DNA of 64,000 nucleotides from Acinetobacter lwoffii (GCF_015602705.1 NZ_CP059081.1:2489702-2553701); one strand, 5' to 3'. Numbered from the stretch's first letter, positions 1 to 9,832 are shown. Numbers and translations: made by a program. The notes: a model not told the origin generated them from the letters alone.

Positions 1-571
1 AACCATTGCGCGAACTTAAAGCCAGGCCATCTTCTGCACGGGCAATCGGTACACCAATCACTTCCAGTGGAATATTCAGGTCTTGTACAAACTGACGAAT
101 CACCGCCAATTGCTGATAATCTTTCTGGCCAAAGAAGGCGTAATTCGGCTGTACGATATTAAACAATTTAGTGACCACCACCGCCACACCATCAAAATGG
201 CCGGGACGCTGCAAACCGCATAAATCATTGGTAATGTCAGAGACACTGATATTGGTCAGACGCGGTTTTTTGCCATACATTTGCTCAACCGTCGGCGCAA
301 ACACGATGTCACAACCAACTTCAGCCAATAGTTGTTGATCCTGTTCAAGCGTGCGCGGATAGCTGTCAAAATCTTCATTGGGCCCAAACTGAATCGGATT
401 GACAAAGATACTGACCACCACCACATCACACAACTTACGTGCTTCACGCACCAGATTTAAATGTCCCTGATGCAGATTGCCCATGGTCGGTACAAAACCG
501 ATAATCTTGCGACTGGTACGCGCCGGATTTAATGATGCCGCTAAGCCCTGAATGGTGGTTTCTGTTTTCAT
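1..571 (-). CDS. panC: Pantothenate synthetase (PanC), 3' part cut off by window edge
   Basis: PanC joins pantoate and beta-alanine with ATP to give pantothenate, the last step of vitamin B5 synthesis in the cytoplasm. The first 190 residues are visible. They include the nucleotidyltransferase signature MGNLHQGH at residues 30-37 (the HIGH-like ATP site), the segment [12 protein letters not shown] and the FFGQKDYQQ segment, all typical of the family. The start is the ATG at 571, one base after the panB stop codon, so the two genes are almost certainly co-transcribed (panB then panC on the minus strand). The C-terminal part lies beyond the left edge. Identification is secure. Confidence 0.97.
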   Translation of the reverse strand, partial: MKTETTIQGLAASLNPARTSRKIIGFVPTMGNLHQGHLNLVREARKLCDVVVVSIFVNPIQFGPNEDFDSYPRTLEQDQQLLAEVGCDIVFAPTVEQMYGKKPRLTNISVSDITNDLCGLQRPGHFDGVAVVVTKLFNIVQPNYAFFGQKDYQQLAVIRQFVQDLNIPLEVIGVPIARAEDGLALSSRNG

Positions 572-572
572 C

Positions 573-1382
573 TTACAATTCAACCTGAAAAGTTTGTTCT
601 GGTGCCGGGAAAGATCCATCTAAAACTGCAGCATGGTAGGCTTTAAAAGCATCCAGAATGGCTGTCGCACCCGATTGTTCTTGCATAAAATTACGTACAA
701 ATTTTGCGGTATGTCCAAAAGTCAAACCGAGCATGTCCTGAACCACCAATACCTGACCATCTGTAGCTGCACCTGCACCAATGCCAATGACCGGAATCTG
801 CGGAAACAGTTCGGTGATTTCCTGGCCAAGCTGTGCTGGTACGCATTCAAGTAGCAATAGTGCAGCACCCGCCTCGACCACTGCCTTACAGTCCGCAATG
901 AGCTGATCGGCCGCTTCACGGGTACGGGCTTGCAGTTTATAACCGCCAAAGACATGTACCGACTGCGGAGTAAGACCCAAATGCACACACACCGGAATAC
1001 CGTTACGGGTCAGCACTTGCACGGTTTCTGCCAACCATGCACCGCCTTCCATCTTGACCATTTGCGCGCCAGCCTGCATCACGGTTTTCGAACTTTGCAA
1101 GGCATCATTCAAGGTAGCATAGCTCATAAATGGCAAGTCAGTCATGATAAAGGCATGCTGGTTACCACGGCGTACCGCAGCCGTATGATAGGCCATATCT
1201 GCAACCGTGACCGGCAAAGTCGAATCACGCCCCTGAATTGACATTCCCAGAGAATCGCCAATTAAAATGCTGTCCACTTCGGCAATTTCCATGGCTTTGG
1301 CCATACTGGCATCATAGCAAGTCAGACATGAAAATTTGCGTCCATCTGCTTTAAAGCGTCTTAAATCACTCAGACTGACCAT
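573..1382 (-). CDS. panB: 3-methyl-2-oxobutanoate hydroxymethyltransferase (PanB)
   Basis: PanB transfers a hydroxymethyl group from methylene-tetrahydrofolate to alpha-ketoisovalerate, giving ketopantoate, the committed step of pantothenate synthesis. The 269-residue TIM-barrel protein is of normal length. It carries GDSLGM at 42-47 and TDLP at 81-84, which hold the two metal-binding aspartates (D43, D82), the metal-site glutamate E112 in KMEGG, and the catalytic glutamate E179 in LLLEC. It lies directly upstream of panC with one base between them. Its substrate is also the valine precursor made by the ilv genes near 23-27 kb, a metabolic link rather than an operon link. Confidence 0.98.
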   Translation of the reverse strand: MVSLSDLRRFKADGRKFSCLTCYDASMAKAMEIAEVDSILIGDSLGMSIQGRDSTLPVTVADMAYHTAAVRRGNQHAFIMTDLPFMSYATLNDALQSSKTVMQAGAQMVKMEGGAWLAETVQVLTRNGIPVCVHLGLTPQSVHVFGGYKLQARTREAADQLIADCKAVVEAGAALLLLECVPAQLGQEITELFPQIPVIGIGAGAATDGQVLVVQDMLGLTFGHTAKFVRNFMQEQSGATAILDAFKAYHAAVLDGSFPAPEQTFQVEL

Positions 1383-1435
1383 GAAAATGTTCCTCTATGC
1401 TTGAAAGTTCTGACGAAGCTACCATCACTTAAAAA

Positions 1436-1921
1436 TTAAATATTTGCCCAGTTGCTGTCATCGAGTACCGCGAGGGTCGACTGTGTGACGATGTCTAGGT
1501 CTTTTAATCTGTGTCCATGAACCTGTATTTCAGGATCAATATCCAGAAGTGGAAGCAGGACAAAATCACGTTCTAATACACCAACATGCGGCACAGTTAA
1601 GCGTTCATTTTGAATCTGCTCATTGCCGTAGAGCAGCAAGTCCAGATCCAGCGTACGTTCGCCCCAATGACGTAAACGTACCCGACCGGCGTCGTGCTCA
1701 AAGGCTTGCAGACGATCTAGCAAGCTTAAAGCGGCCAGATCGGTATTTAACTGCACCACTGCATTCAGATAGTTTGGCTGATCCTGTGGTCCCATCGGTG
1801 GACTTTGATACAGATGCGAAGTTTTCACCTGCCCCAAGGTCGCCAGTTTCTGTACAGCTTCTGCCAGAATCTGGCGTGAATCACCCAGGTTACTGCCCAG
1901 GCCAATATACGTCACGATCAT
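1436..1921 (-). CDS. folK: 2-amino-4-hydroxy-6-hydroxymethyldihydropteridine pyrophosphokinase (FolK)
   Basis: FolK transfers pyrophosphate from ATP to 6-hydroxymethyl-dihydropterin, a step of folate synthesis. The 161-residue protein has the family marks: GLGSNLG near residues 7-13, SPPMGPQDQPNYLNAV in the pterin-binding part, and GERTLDLDLLLY at 87-98, in which D92 and D94 bind the two magnesium ions. Its start codon overlaps the pcnB stop by four bases (ATGA type), so the two are translationally coupled. The pcnB-folK-panB-panC order is common in gammaproteobacteria. Confidence 0.97.
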   Translation of the reverse strand: MIVTYIGLGSNLGDSRQILAEAVQKLATLGQVKTSHLYQSPPMGPQDQPNYLNAVVQLNTDLAALSLLDRLQAFEHDAGRVRLRHWGERTLDLDLLLYGNEQIQNERLTVPHVGVLERDFVLLPLLDIDPEIQVHGHRLKDLDIVTQSTLAVLDDSNWANI

Positions 1922-3390
1922 TGTGTTGGCCCAAATACCACCTGACTCAGATCACGTTTCACCCGCTTACGTTTCATAATCGGATGATCTGCGCCAATTT
2001 CACCGCTGGCACTGGCTGCTACATGCGACAGAGGTTTCACCTTGTCTTCAAACTTGGCTTTGCGCACTCGACGATTGCGTGGTTCAGGTTCATTTACCAA
2101 CGGTTCGATCTCGGTGAGATCTTGCTGCTGGGTCAATTTCTGTTCCAGATGTTCTTCTTGACTCGCCTTGCGACGGCTCTTGGCACGCTGACGGTTATAC
2201 TGGCTAATGGCCCGTTCTTTCTCGTCACCGCTCATTTGCTGGTAAGCATCCCACCAGCTGCCCATGCCTTGTGCAGTTGCATCGCCTGATTTTTCACGCA
2301 GCAGCAAAAAGTCAAAGCCGGCACGGAAACGCGCATGGCTGGACAAGGCCTCGATTTGCTGTGGTTTTGGGTTCAGCAAACGGGTCTGCATTTCCCAAAC
2401 TTCACGAATAAAGGTTTCCGCAAAACGTGGAATAATGGTACGAGTCGCCTGACGTTTTAACACGTCCAGACCAGCTTGGGCACGAGCTTCGGCGGCTACC
2501 ACGCCTTTATTTAGATAGAATTCACAACGCTCGAGGAATGGCTGCCACAACAATACCGCATAGAAAAAGGCCGGGTTGATGGTCTTGCCGATAGAAATAC
2601 GCTGATCGGTATTTTTCGCAGCGCGTTCCATAAATGGCGTAATTTCAGGCTTGATATCTGCAAATAACTGCTGCCAGATCCCAAAATCGATCAGCATTGG
2701 CAAGACACGATTCAGGTGTCCCATGGTAAACAGTTTCTGTGATTCATCATAAAGTCGATGTGGAGAAACATCACGCAGCAACTGGGTCATTTCCGGCGTA
2801 AAGACATCCAGAATCGCTTCATCAATATTAAAGTTCAGCTTGGCGGCAAAACGTAGGGTTCGCAGCATCCGCACTGGATCTTCTTCAAATCTTAAAGTCG
2901 GATCACCGAGTAAGCGTAAGGTTTTGCTATGGATATCATCCACTGCATTGCAGAAATCCAGCACAATGCCTTTACGTGGCTGGTAATACATTGCATTGAT
3001 GGAGAAATCACGACGGGCAAAATCCTGCTCGATGCTGCCCCAGTTGTTATCACGCAGAATCATTCCCGCGGCCGAGGTCACTGCTTTTTTTGGTGGTGCA
3101 CGGAAGGTTGCCACTTCAACCAGTTCCCGCCCTGAATAGACATGCGCCAGTTCGAAACGTCGTCCGATAATTCGACAACGTCGTCCGAAAACTTCCTTGA
3201 CCTGAGCCGGGGTTGCATTGGTAACTGCATCGAAATCTTTAGGATTCAAACCTAACATCAGATCTCGAACACCACCACCCACGATATAAGCTTCATAGCC
3301 TGCCTTGTTTAAGGCATCAATCACATCGAGAATATAAGAAGGTAATTGAGCGGTTGATAAACCACATTTTGACGCGCGCAAAGTTTGCAA
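1918..3390 (-). CDS. pcnB: Poly(A) polymerase I (PcnB)
   Basis: PcnB adds 3' poly(A) tails to RNA and thereby promotes RNA decay. The 490-residue protein begins with the class II nucleotidyltransferase core: GGGVRD at 38-43 and the metal-binding pair D52/D54 in KDFD. The RNA-binding head domain follows, with RRDFSINAMYY and EEDPVRMLRTLRFAAKL. The last roughly 90 residues are rich in Lys, Arg and Gln, as usual for bacterial poly(A) polymerases and consistent with RNA contact. CCA-adding enzymes share the core, but the basic C-terminal tail and the position next to folK favour PcnB. First gene of the pcnB-folK pair. Confidence 0.95.
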   Translation of the reverse strand: MQTLRASKCGLSTAQLPSYILDVIDALNKAGYEAYIVGGGVRDLMLGLNPKDFDAVTNATPAQVKEVFGRRCRIIGRRFELAHVYSGRELVEVATFRAPPKKAVTSAAGMILRDNNWGSIEQDFARRDFSINAMYYQPRKGIVLDFCNAVDDIHSKTLRLLGDPTLRFEEDPVRMLRTLRFAAKLNFNIDEAILDVFTPEMTQLLRDVSPHRLYDESQKLFTMGHLNRVLPMLIDFGIWQQLFADIKPEITPFMERAAKNTDQRISIGKTINPAFFYAVLLWQPFLERCEFYLNKGVVAAEARAQAGLDVLKRQATRTIIPRFAETFIREVWEMQTRLLNPKPQQIEALSSHARFRAGFDFLLLREKSGDATAQGMGSWWDAYQQMSGDEKERAISQYNRQRAKSRRKASQEEHLEQKLTQQQDLTEIEPLVNEPEPRNRRVRKAKFEDKVKPLSHVAASASGEIGADHPIMKRKRVKRDLSQVVFGPTQ

Positions 3391-3526
3391 AAGACGCTGT
3401 CTCCTACGTCTGAACGTAAAATTCTAAGATGACGCTAATCATATCGCTTACACGCCTAAAGGGCAATTTGATTATGTCAATCCTGCCGCTCAGATTGATT
3501 CTGTATTCAGCATCAATTCCGTCTAT

Positions 3527-3940
3527 TCACAACGCGAGTCTGGCCTTGTTTTTGGCAAATAATGCCGGCCCAATGCCTTTGACCAGCTGAATATCTTCAA
3601 TGCTTTTAAATTTCCCATTTTTCTGCCGGTACTCGACAATGGCTTGGGCTTTCTTTTGTCCCACACCATGCAACTGTTGCAATTGTTCAATATTTGCACT
3701 ATTTAAACTAATTCTATCACCTGTCGCTTGTACCGAAAGTGCCGGTTTTGCCAGATAGTGATCTGCTTTAGTCGATGCATTCTGTTGTTTGAGCCGCGCA
3801 TCATGTTGCTGTTGTCTGGTCTTCCATTCCATATAATCGGTCGCAGTTGCATGTGCAGTTCCAATAGCAATATAGCCTAGCCATAAACCCAGAAGAAGAT
3901 TAATCCACGCCGGACTTGTTCGATGTTGTTGTTTGTTCAT
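3527..3940 (-). CDS. ComEA-like helix-hairpin-helix DNA-binding protein
   Basis: A 137-residue exported protein with a hydrophobic segment at about 13-31 (signal peptide or anchor), a short polar linker, and a C-terminal double helix-hairpin-helix domain from about residue 79. That domain contains LNSANIEQLQQLHGVGQKKA and VKGIGPALFAKN. This is the architecture of ComEA, the periplasmic DNA receptor that pulls transforming DNA across the outer membrane. Natural competence is well known in Acinetobacter, but the role here is inferred from the family. Its start lies inside the 3' end of mazG (41-base overlap), which suggests translational coupling. Confidence 0.85.
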   Translation of the reverse strand: MNKQQHRTSPAWINLLLGLWLGYIAIGTAHATATDYMEWKTRQQQHDARLKQQNASTKADHYLAKPALSVQATGDRISLNSANIEQLQQLHGVGQKKAQAIVEYRQKNGKFKSIEDIQLVKGIGPALFAKNKARLAL

Positions 3941-4712
3941 GCGCCGCTCTTTGTTTTAATTCTAATTTGGCCTGTTCCCAGAGCTGATCCAATTCAGCCA
4001 GTGACAAGCGGTCTATATTGAGTTGTTGTTTTTCCGCCTGATGTTCCATCAAGGCAAATCGAGTACGAAACTTATGGATCGTGCCTAATAATGCCATTTC
4101 ACTCGAGATTCCAAGTTTACGGCCAACATTGACCAGAGAAAATAAGCAGTCACCAAATTCTTCCTGTATTTCATCGGAATTCTGGCTTGCCAAAGCTTCT
4201 TTTAACTCGGCCAGCTCTTCTTCTACTTTGTCATATGCCCCAGTGACATCGGGAAAATCAAAGCCGATTTTTGCAACATTTTTCTGGATTTCATCTGCCT
4301 GTACCAAGGCCGGTGCATGCTTGACCTCATCTAAACGGGAACGTGGCTTGCCCTGCTTTTCTTGCTGTTTAATTTCTTGCCAGAGCTGAGAGACATCTTC
4401 CGGGCTCAATTTTGCAAACTGTTCAGCTTGAAATACATGCGGATGACGGCGAATCAGTTTATCGGTAATGGCCTGCACCACATCCTGAAAATCGAAAGCG
4501 CCCTGCTCACTGTACATCTGCGACTGGAACACCACCTGTAACAGCAAATCACCCAGCTCATCGCGGACATCATCGACTTTTCCAGAGCGGACTGCTGCTT
4601 CGACTTCGTAAGCTTCCTCAATGGCATATTTGGTCAGAGATTCGGGGGTCTGTTGCTGATCCCATGGACATTTTTCACGTAATTCGCGCATGACCTGGAG
4701 TAGTTGTTCCAT
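3900..4712 (-). CDS. mazG: Nucleoside triphosphate pyrophosphohydrolase MazG
   Basis: MazG hydrolyses (d)NTPs to monophosphates and pyrophosphate, a house-cleaning and stringent-response-linked activity. The protein carries two MazG modules. The first has EEAYEV near residue 32 and DELGD at 51-55; the second has EEELAEL and EEFGD near residues 165-195. These are the EExxE...ExxD magnesium-binding motifs. I place the start at 4712 (270 residues, beginning MEQLLQVMRELREKCPWDQ), because an AGAGG sequence lies just upstream and the usual N-terminus begins there. An in-frame upstream ATG at 4751 would add 13 unlikely residues. The 3' end overlaps the comEA-like gene by 41 bases. Confidence 0.95.
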   Translation of the reverse strand: MEQLLQVMRELREKCPWDQQQTPESLTKYAIEEAYEVEAAVRSGKVDDVRDELGDLLLQVVFQSQMYSEQGAFDFQDVVQAITDKLIRRHPHVFQAEQFAKLSPEDVSQLWQEIKQQEKQGKPRSRLDEVKHAPALVQADEIQKNVAKIGFDFPDVTGAYDKVEEELAELKEALASQNSDEIQEEFGDCLFSLVNVGRKLGISSEMALLGTIHKFRTRFALMEHQAEKQQLNIDRLSLAELDQLWEQAKLELKQRAAHEQTTTSNKSGVD

Positions 4713-4803
4713 GTTCAAAACCTCTTTTTTTTTACCAAATAGTCGCGTCAATCTGCCGGCTTCTTGTTATGCTCAAAAAAAAGACAATAAGGAGATCAGG
4801 CAC

Positions 4804-5574
4804 ATGCACAGTATATTGATTAGTGGGGCAGCACAAGGAATTGGGGCAGCAACCGCCCAGCTATTTTACCAGCACGGCTATAAGGTGGGCATTTATGATG
4901 TTCAGGTGGAGCAGGCAGAACAGCTGGCCCAGCAACTGGGCGAACATGCCAAAGCCGGTTTTCTGGATGTAACTGACTACGCTTCCTGGGAAACAGCTTT
5001 AGCCGAATTTTCAGCTTGGGCAGGTGAAATCAATATTCTGGTGAATAATGCCGGAGTCTTATATTCAGGCCCTTTTGAAGAAACTGATATTATGGCGCAT
5101 CATCGGACTCTGGATATTAATGTTAAAGGAGTCATGAACGGCTGTCATGCCGCTTTCCCTTATTTAAAAGAATCTTCATTTGCCCGCATCATCAATCTAT
5201 CTTCAGCTTCGGCGATTTATGGCCAAGCCGATTTAAGCAGTTATTCCACCAGCAAGTTTGCAGTGCGTGGCCTGACTGAAAGTCTGGATATTGAGTGGCA
5301 ACCCTATGGGATTCGAGTCTTGGATGTTATGCCGCTTTTCGTCAGTACCGCCATGGTCAAAGATATGCAGTCAGAAAGTATTAAAAAAATGGGCGTGCAT
5401 TTAAAAGCAGAAGATGTTGCACGAGATATTCTGAAACTGGCACAGCTCAAAGATTCAATATGGCAGGCAACGCATCATCCGGTCGGATTCAAAAGCCAGT
5501 TTTTATTTCATTTATCGCGGATGAGTCCACAATTTGTGAATCGGCTGAGTAATCTGATCATTTCTAGAAAATAA
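4804..5574 (+). CDS. Short-chain dehydrogenase/reductase (SDR) family oxidoreductase
   Basis: A 256-residue classical SDR. The Rossmann glycine motif GAAQGIGAA is at 8-16, NNAG at 81-84, and the catalytic set is a serine in NLSSAS near 134 with Y147-x3-K151. Such enzymes use NAD(P)H to oxidise or reduce alcohols, ketones or sugars; the substrate cannot be told from sequence. The start at 4804 is chosen because AAGGAG lies nine bases upstream and the protein then begins right before the first beta strand. A longer reading frame from 4690 would overlap mazG on the other strand. Transcribed divergently from mazG, with about 90 bases between the starts. Confidence 0.9.
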   Translation: MHSILISGAAQGIGAATAQLFYQHGYKVGIYDVQVEQAEQLAQQLGEHAKAGFLDVTDYASWETALAEFSAWAGEINILVNNAGVLYSGPFEETDIMAHHRTLDINVKGVMNGCHAAFPYLKESSFARIINLSSASAIYGQADLSSYSTSKFAVRGLTESLDIEWQPYGIRVLDVMPLFVSTAMVKDMQSESIKKMGVHLKAEDVARDILKLAQLKDSIWQATHHPVGFKSQFLFHLSRMSPQFVNRLSNLIISRK

Positions 5575-5597
5575 AAAATATTTGGGTTGATTCTGTT

Positions 5598-6266
5598 TTA
5601 GACAGTGTGATGAATCTGGATCACAGGAAATCTCAATCCCTTGCAGGAATCCTCACTTTGCCAGGCCACGGTGAGCATGCAGCCAGTAAGCGTATAATTT
5701 TGATAGGCATAGACGCCAATCTCTGGGTGTTCGCAGCGCCCGCCATTTTGCTCAGGATGAAGATTAGTATTCAGTTCATTCAGGTTGATCCGGATTCCCA
5801 AGCCTGATGCCTTTAACACCGCCTCTTTGGTGGTCCAGACTTTAAACCAGTATTCGGGATCATAAGCCAGCATTTTCCAATATTTTAATTCTTCGGGATG
5901 AAAGGCATGTTGTGCCAAGGCTTCAAAACGGACTTTACGATTCAGTTCTTCAATATCAATTCCTAAATTCTGAACTTGCTTGCTCGTGGCCAAGGCGTAG
6001 AAATTTTGACTATGACTATGATTAAAACTGAAATCCGGATAGTCATTTAAATAAGGCTTGCCGAAATTCGTCCGCACCACCTGTTGATCGCTAACTGGCA
6101 ATTCAAAAGATTGGGATAAAAGCTGATTACGCAAACACGCCACTTCGCGTTTCCGTTCGGCAACCTGGGTTTTGCGGTCTGACAACGAATGACAAGTCAG
6201 ATCAGAAAGTTGATGCAGATGAATTTGAATCAGCCGAGCCACGTGAATCCATTGAAAAGATATCAA
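5598..6266 (-). CDS. 4'-phosphopantetheinyl transferase superfamily protein (Sfp-like)
   Basis: Transfers the phosphopantetheine arm of coenzyme A to a serine of a carrier protein. The 222-residue, Sfp-like length and the motifs support this: FNHSHS near 81, GIDIE at 102-106 (metal-binding D104) and WTTKEAVLK at 144-152 with the catalytic Lys/Glu pair. Sfp-type enzymes usually activate siderophore, polyketide or fatty-acid carrier proteins. No such synthase gene lies in this window, so the client is unknown. It is a single gene converging with the SDR gene, and only about 20 bases separate their stop codons. Confidence 0.88.
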   Translation of the reverse strand: MISFQWIHVARLIQIHLHQLSDLTCHSLSDRKTQVAERKREVACLRNQLLSQSFELPVSDQQVVRTNFGKPYLNDYPDFSFNHSHSQNFYALATSKQVQNLGIDIEELNRKVRFEALAQHAFHPEELKYWKMLAYDPEYWFKVWTTKEAVLKASGLGIRINLNELNTNLHPEQNGGRCEHPEIGVYAYQNYTLTGCMLTVAWQSEDSCKGLRFPVIQIHHTV

Positions 6267-6329
6267 TTGATTTGAGTGTAAAAGAATTCACACTTTTATT
6301 GGGAGAGAAATTCATTATTTTCTCAAAAC

Positions 6330-6356
6330 AAAAAGCCCGCTTTACGCAGGCTTTTT
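6330..6356 (-). terminator. Rho-independent terminator after der
   Basis: An eight-base stem (AAAAAGCC with GGCTTTTT) encloses a short GC-containing loop. It lies about 25 bases past the der stop codon and has T-rich DNA on the minus strand. Confidence 0.8.
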
Positions 6357-6380
6357 ATCCGAAAAATTTAAACTATAGAA

Positions 6381-7790
6381 TTAACGTTTAAATTTCTTCT
6401 CGGCTTTCTTGAACTTCTGTACATAACGACGTTTACGCGCAGCTGCACGCTCATCCACTTGAGACTTACGGCCTTCAAACGGGTTTTCAGAAGTTTTAAA
6501 TTCGATTTTAATCGGCGTACCTTCAAGCTTGTACACTTTACGGAACACATTTTCCAGGTAACGGCGATAATCCGCAGGAGTTTTATCCACCTTGTTACCA
6601 TGAATCACGATCGTTGGCGGATTTTGTCCACCCATATGCGCATAACGCATTTTAATACGACGACCTTGAACCATCGGCGGTTGGTGGGCATCTGTCGCAT
6701 CATTTAAAATCTGGGTGATTTTTGCTGGTGACACTTTCAAACGAGATGAATCATAAGCACGGTGAATCGATGGATAAAGATCGCCCACACCCGTTCCATG
6801 CAATGCAGAAATCAAATGTACTTTGGCCCATGGAATAAAATCGAAGCGACGCTCTACATCGAGCTTACATTGCTTACGATCATATTCAGTCATGTTATCC
6901 CATTTGTTGACTGCAATGACCATGGCACGACCCGCTTCAAGCGCATAGCCAATCAAATGCAAATCTTGCTCAACAATACCATCACGCGCATCAACCACAA
7001 CAACAATTACGTTGGCATCTTTCATCGCCTGTAAAGTTTTAACAATCGAGAATTTCTCAATCATTTCATCGACTTTACCTTTACGACGCACCCCGGCAGT
7101 ATCAATCAGGGTGTATTGACGGCCATCACGCTCGAATGGAATATAAATCGAGTCACGTGTTGTACCCGGCTGGTCAAATGCCACCACACGTTCTTCACCG
7201 AGCAAGCGGTTCACCAACGTTGATTTACCTACGTTTGGACGACCAATAATCGCTAAACGCAGACCCGTGTTTTTGTCATGCTCTTCCGGATTTTCATCTT
7301 CCGGTACATCAGCAAGTACATCTTCCAGCATCTGCTGAACACCACGACCATGGCTGGCTGCCACTTGTAGCGGCTCGCCCATACCCAGTTTGTAGAATTC
7401 AACCAGGGCAGCTTCAGCATGTACGCCATCAACTTTGTTGGCAACCAGAAAGACTTTTTTGCCTAAAGTACGCAATTCACGGGCAATCTGTTCATCAGAA
7501 GCCAGCAGTCCGGCACGCGCATCAACCACAAAAATGATGATGTCAGCTTCATGAATGGCAGTTTTGGATTGCTCTGCCATATATGAATCAATACCACCTT
7601 CATTTTCACCAATACCGCCGGTATCGACCACAATAAAGGATTTATTTTGATAGGTAGCATCGCCATATTTACGGTCGCGTGTCAGACCTGCAAAGTCTGC
7701 CACCAATGCGTCACGGCTCTTGGTAATCTGGTTGAACAGCGTCGATTTTCCGACGTTCGGACGACCAATGAGCGCAATTACGGGTTTCAT
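6381..7790 (-). CDS. der: Ribosome biogenesis GTPase Der (EngA)
   Basis: An essential double GTPase that acts on maturation of the 50S ribosomal subunit. The 469-residue protein has two consecutive G domains, each with a full motif set: GRPNVGKST at 9-17 and again near 183-191, DTGG and DTAG switch II motifs, and NKVD and NKWD guanine-specificity motifs. A KH-like C-terminal domain follows and ends in a strongly basic tail ([18 protein letters not shown]). It follows bamB but is separated from it by a strong terminator, so it probably has its own promoter in the 170-base gap. Confidence 0.98.
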   Translation of the reverse strand: MKPVIALIGRPNVGKSTLFNQITKSRDALVADFAGLTRDRKYGDATYQNKSFIVVDTGGIGENEGGIDSYMAEQSKTAIHEADIIIFVVDARAGLLASDEQIARELRTLGKKVFLVANKVDGVHAEAALVEFYKLGMGEPLQVAASHGRGVQQMLEDVLADVPEDENPEEHDKNTGLRLAIIGRPNVGKSTLVNRLLGEERVVAFDQPGTTRDSIYIPFERDGRQYTLIDTAGVRRKGKVDEMIEKFSIVKTLQAMKDANVIVVVVDARDGIVEQDLHLIGYALEAGRAMVIAVNKWDNMTEYDRKQCKLDVERRFDFIPWAKVHLISALHGTGVGDLYPSIHRAYDSSRLKVSPAKITQILNDATDAHQPPMVQGRRIKMRYAHMGGQNPPTIVIHGNKVDKTPADYRRYLENVFRKVYKLEGTPIKIEFKTSENPFEGRKSQVDERAAARKRRYVQKFKKAEKKFKR

Positions 7791-7882
7791 AGAGTAACCT
7801 TTATTTAATATCAGGCGTCAAAGTGGCCTGAACATCAGAAAGCATAGGAAGATATAAGGGGTAAATACCCTAAATAAAAACA

Positions 7883-7909
7883 CGGGGCATTGATTTTTCA
7901 ATCACCCCG
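7883..7909 (-). terminator. Rho-independent terminator after bamB
   Basis: CGGGG and CCCCG arms with ATTGA/TCAAT inside form a long stem. On the minus strand it is followed by TTTTTATTTA. It ends the large rlmN-to-bamB gene cluster before der. Confidence 0.85.
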
Positions 7910-7958
7910 CGTTCACAAAAATACGGTTGTGGCTAGTTTAGCATAAGGCTCGTTAAAA

Positions 7959-9107
7959 TTAACGGTTCTGCCAAATGCTTAATGCGCCCTTGCGTGTAGA
8001 AACATAAAGCTGGTTGTCGATGACGCGTAAGCTACGCACTTCCCCAGAGGTTTTCGAACGACCAGTAATCTGTCCGGTACGCGGATCAATCAGGTGCAAG
8101 ACACCATCCAGATCACCGACTACAAGGTCAGTACCCAGCATCACCGGATTACTTAACTTGCGATTCAGCAACTGGTCATTTTCCCAAAGCGGTTGACCCG
8201 AAGTAATCTCAAAGGCTTTGATTTTGCCATCGGTTTGCGCCACAAATACACCATTGCCCACAACTTCTGGACGCTGGATACTGCTGGCATCTTCACTCCA
8301 GACCACCTGTTGTGAAGCTAAATCCAGCACAGTCACCTGACCTTGATAACTGGTGGTCACCACAAACTGGCCTGCAACGACCGGTTCCCCGTCAATATCA
8401 ACCAGACGCTGGATATCAGAACGCCCATCCGACACTGCGACACGACGCTGTAATTTTGGCACACCGCTTAAGGCATCCAGTGCATAGATATAAGCATTGG
8501 AAGATGCAATCAGTACATTACGAGCATCTAATGCAACAGGTGCAGCCATGCCACGCAGGCTGAATTGTACATTAGGTAAGTTATAAGTCCAAACTTGCGC
8601 ACCCGTCGCAATTTCATGCGCATATACGGTGCCGTCATTGCTGACACTAATGACCCGCCCTGCATGAATCAGTGAAGGCGCCAGTAAAGCACCCGTCAAT
8701 TGCGCAGTCCATTTCTGCTCGCCGGTTTGTTGATCCAGCGCAAACAGTTGGCCTTTCTGGTTGCCAACGACAACAAGACCTTCAGCAGCTTCAACACCAG
8801 AACTTAAATTGTCTTTGCTGACTTTTTTCTGCCACAGACGCTGTTTGCCTTTAAATGCAGACACTTCGCCTTTCGGGTCAATCGCAAAGACCACACCATT
8901 GTCTGCATCCAGACGCAAACGCAACGGATCAGCAGCATCTGTCGAAGCCACACTGGTGGAAAATACAGGGACCAGTGTTTTGGCTTGAGTCAGTTTTGGA
9001 AGTGGATTCGGTTTTACTTCTGGAACTTTATTGGTTTTACCCGCACAGCCAGCCAATGCAAGCGTTAAAACAGTCAAGGCACAGGTAATTTTGTATTTTC
9101 TATTCAT
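7959..9107 (-). CDS. bamB: Outer membrane protein assembly factor BamB (lipoprotein)
   Basis: BamB is a lipoprotein subunit of the BAM complex, which folds beta-barrel proteins into the outer membrane. The 382-residue product has a lipoprotein signal peptide with lipobox LALAGC (lipidated C21). Repeated PQQ-type beta-propeller blades follow, such as VFAIDPKGEVSAF, LFALDQQTGEQKWTAQL, VYAHEIATGAQVWTY and IYALDALSGVP. The start overlaps the upstream yfgM stop by four bases. The hisS-yfgM-bamB-der order is conserved in gammaproteobacteria. Sequence and context agree. Confidence 0.97.
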   Translation of the reverse strand: MNRKYKITCALTVLTLALAGCAGKTNKVPEVKPNPLPKLTQAKTLVPVFSTSVASTDAADPLRLRLDADNGVVFAIDPKGEVSAFKGKQRLWQKKVSKDNLSSGVEAAEGLVVVGNQKGQLFALDQQTGEQKWTAQLTGALLAPSLIHAGRVISVSNDGTVYAHEIATGAQVWTYNLPNVQFSLRGMAAPVALDARNVLIASSNAYIYALDALSGVPKLQRRVAVSDGRSDIQRLVDIDGEPVVAGQFVVTTSYQGQVTVLDLASQQVVWSEDASSIQRPEVVGNGVFVAQTDGKIKAFEITSGQPLWENDQLLNRKLSNPVMLGTDLVVGDLDGVLHLIDPRTGQITGRSKTSGEVRSLRVIDNQLYVSTRKGALSIWQNR

Positions 9108-9802
9108 TCAGCTTCTTCCGCTTGTGTTTCTATAATTGGGCGTTCGATTTCCGGATCATCGACCAATACGCCTACGCTTTCGAGCTTAATTTGTAAAATC
9201 TGACGTTCTTCTTTACGTTCAATCAAAGCATCCCATGCACTTTGATATACTTTTTTCGCATTTTCAATATCATTTTTGGCAACATAAATATCGCCACGTG
9301 CTTCATCAGCAGTTGCTTTAAATGCAGGCTCAGTGACTGCTTCTAAAGTTTTCAATGCAGCATCATATTTTTTCTGTGCCAGTTGTGCATAGGCCAGACG
9401 AAGTTTGACTACCTGAACTAGCCCTTTATCATCTACCTTCGAGTTTTCAACTTTCTGTAGCGCTTTCTCGGCCGCAGCATAATCTTCTTTGTCATAAGCC
9501 AATTTAGCCATCATCAGCTGGGTCTGAATCGCCTGTGCTGAATCCGGTGCTTCCTTGACAATTTTGTCCGCAGCTTCAGATAACTTAGCAAAACCATCAC
9601 CTTTCGATGCCTGCGCATCATCCATCAACTGCTGAACCTTGGCAGTGTGCATTTGCGACTCTGCCAGGTTTTTCTTCTGCCAATATTCCCATCCAAAAAA
9701 GGCAATCAGCGCAATTAAAATCCCGGTAATCATCGAAGAACCATATTTCTTCGTAAAGGATTTTAAGCTTTCAAACTGTTCATCACCACTCATTGCGCTC
9801 AT
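9104..9802 (-). CDS. YfgM-family tetratricopeptide membrane protein
   Basis: A 232-residue inner-membrane protein: a short cytoplasmic N-terminus, one membrane helix at about 22-41, then a periplasmic tetratricopeptide-like helical domain rich in Ala and Lys (DYAAAEKALQKVE, KYDAALKTLEAV, ENAKKVYQSAWD). This matches YfgM, an ancillary subunit of the SecYEG translocon that links secreted proteins to periplasmic chaperones. Position between hisS and bamB supports the call. Two starts three codons apart are possible (MSAMSGDEQ or MSGDEQ). It ends overlapping bamB by four bases. Confidence 0.9.
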   Translation of the reverse strand: MSAMSGDEQFESLKSFTKKYGSSMITGILIALIAFFGWEYWQKKNLAESQMHTAKVQQLMDDAQASKGDGFAKLSEAADKIVKEAPDSAQAIQTQLMMAKLAYDKEDYAAAEKALQKVENSKVDDKGLVQVVKLRLAYAQLAQKKYDAALKTLEAVTEPAFKATADEARGDIYVAKNDIENAKKVYQSAWDALIERKEERQILQIKLESVGVLVDDPEIERPIIETQAEEAE

Positions 9803-9832
9803 GAGATTACCCTTTTCCTAATGTTTTATCGA

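Noticed and set aside
1549..2289. A 246-codon plus-strand frame opposite folK and pcnB
   Set aside because: It is antisense to two strongly conserved genes, and its composition (His/Pro/Leu-rich) is that of a shadow frame.
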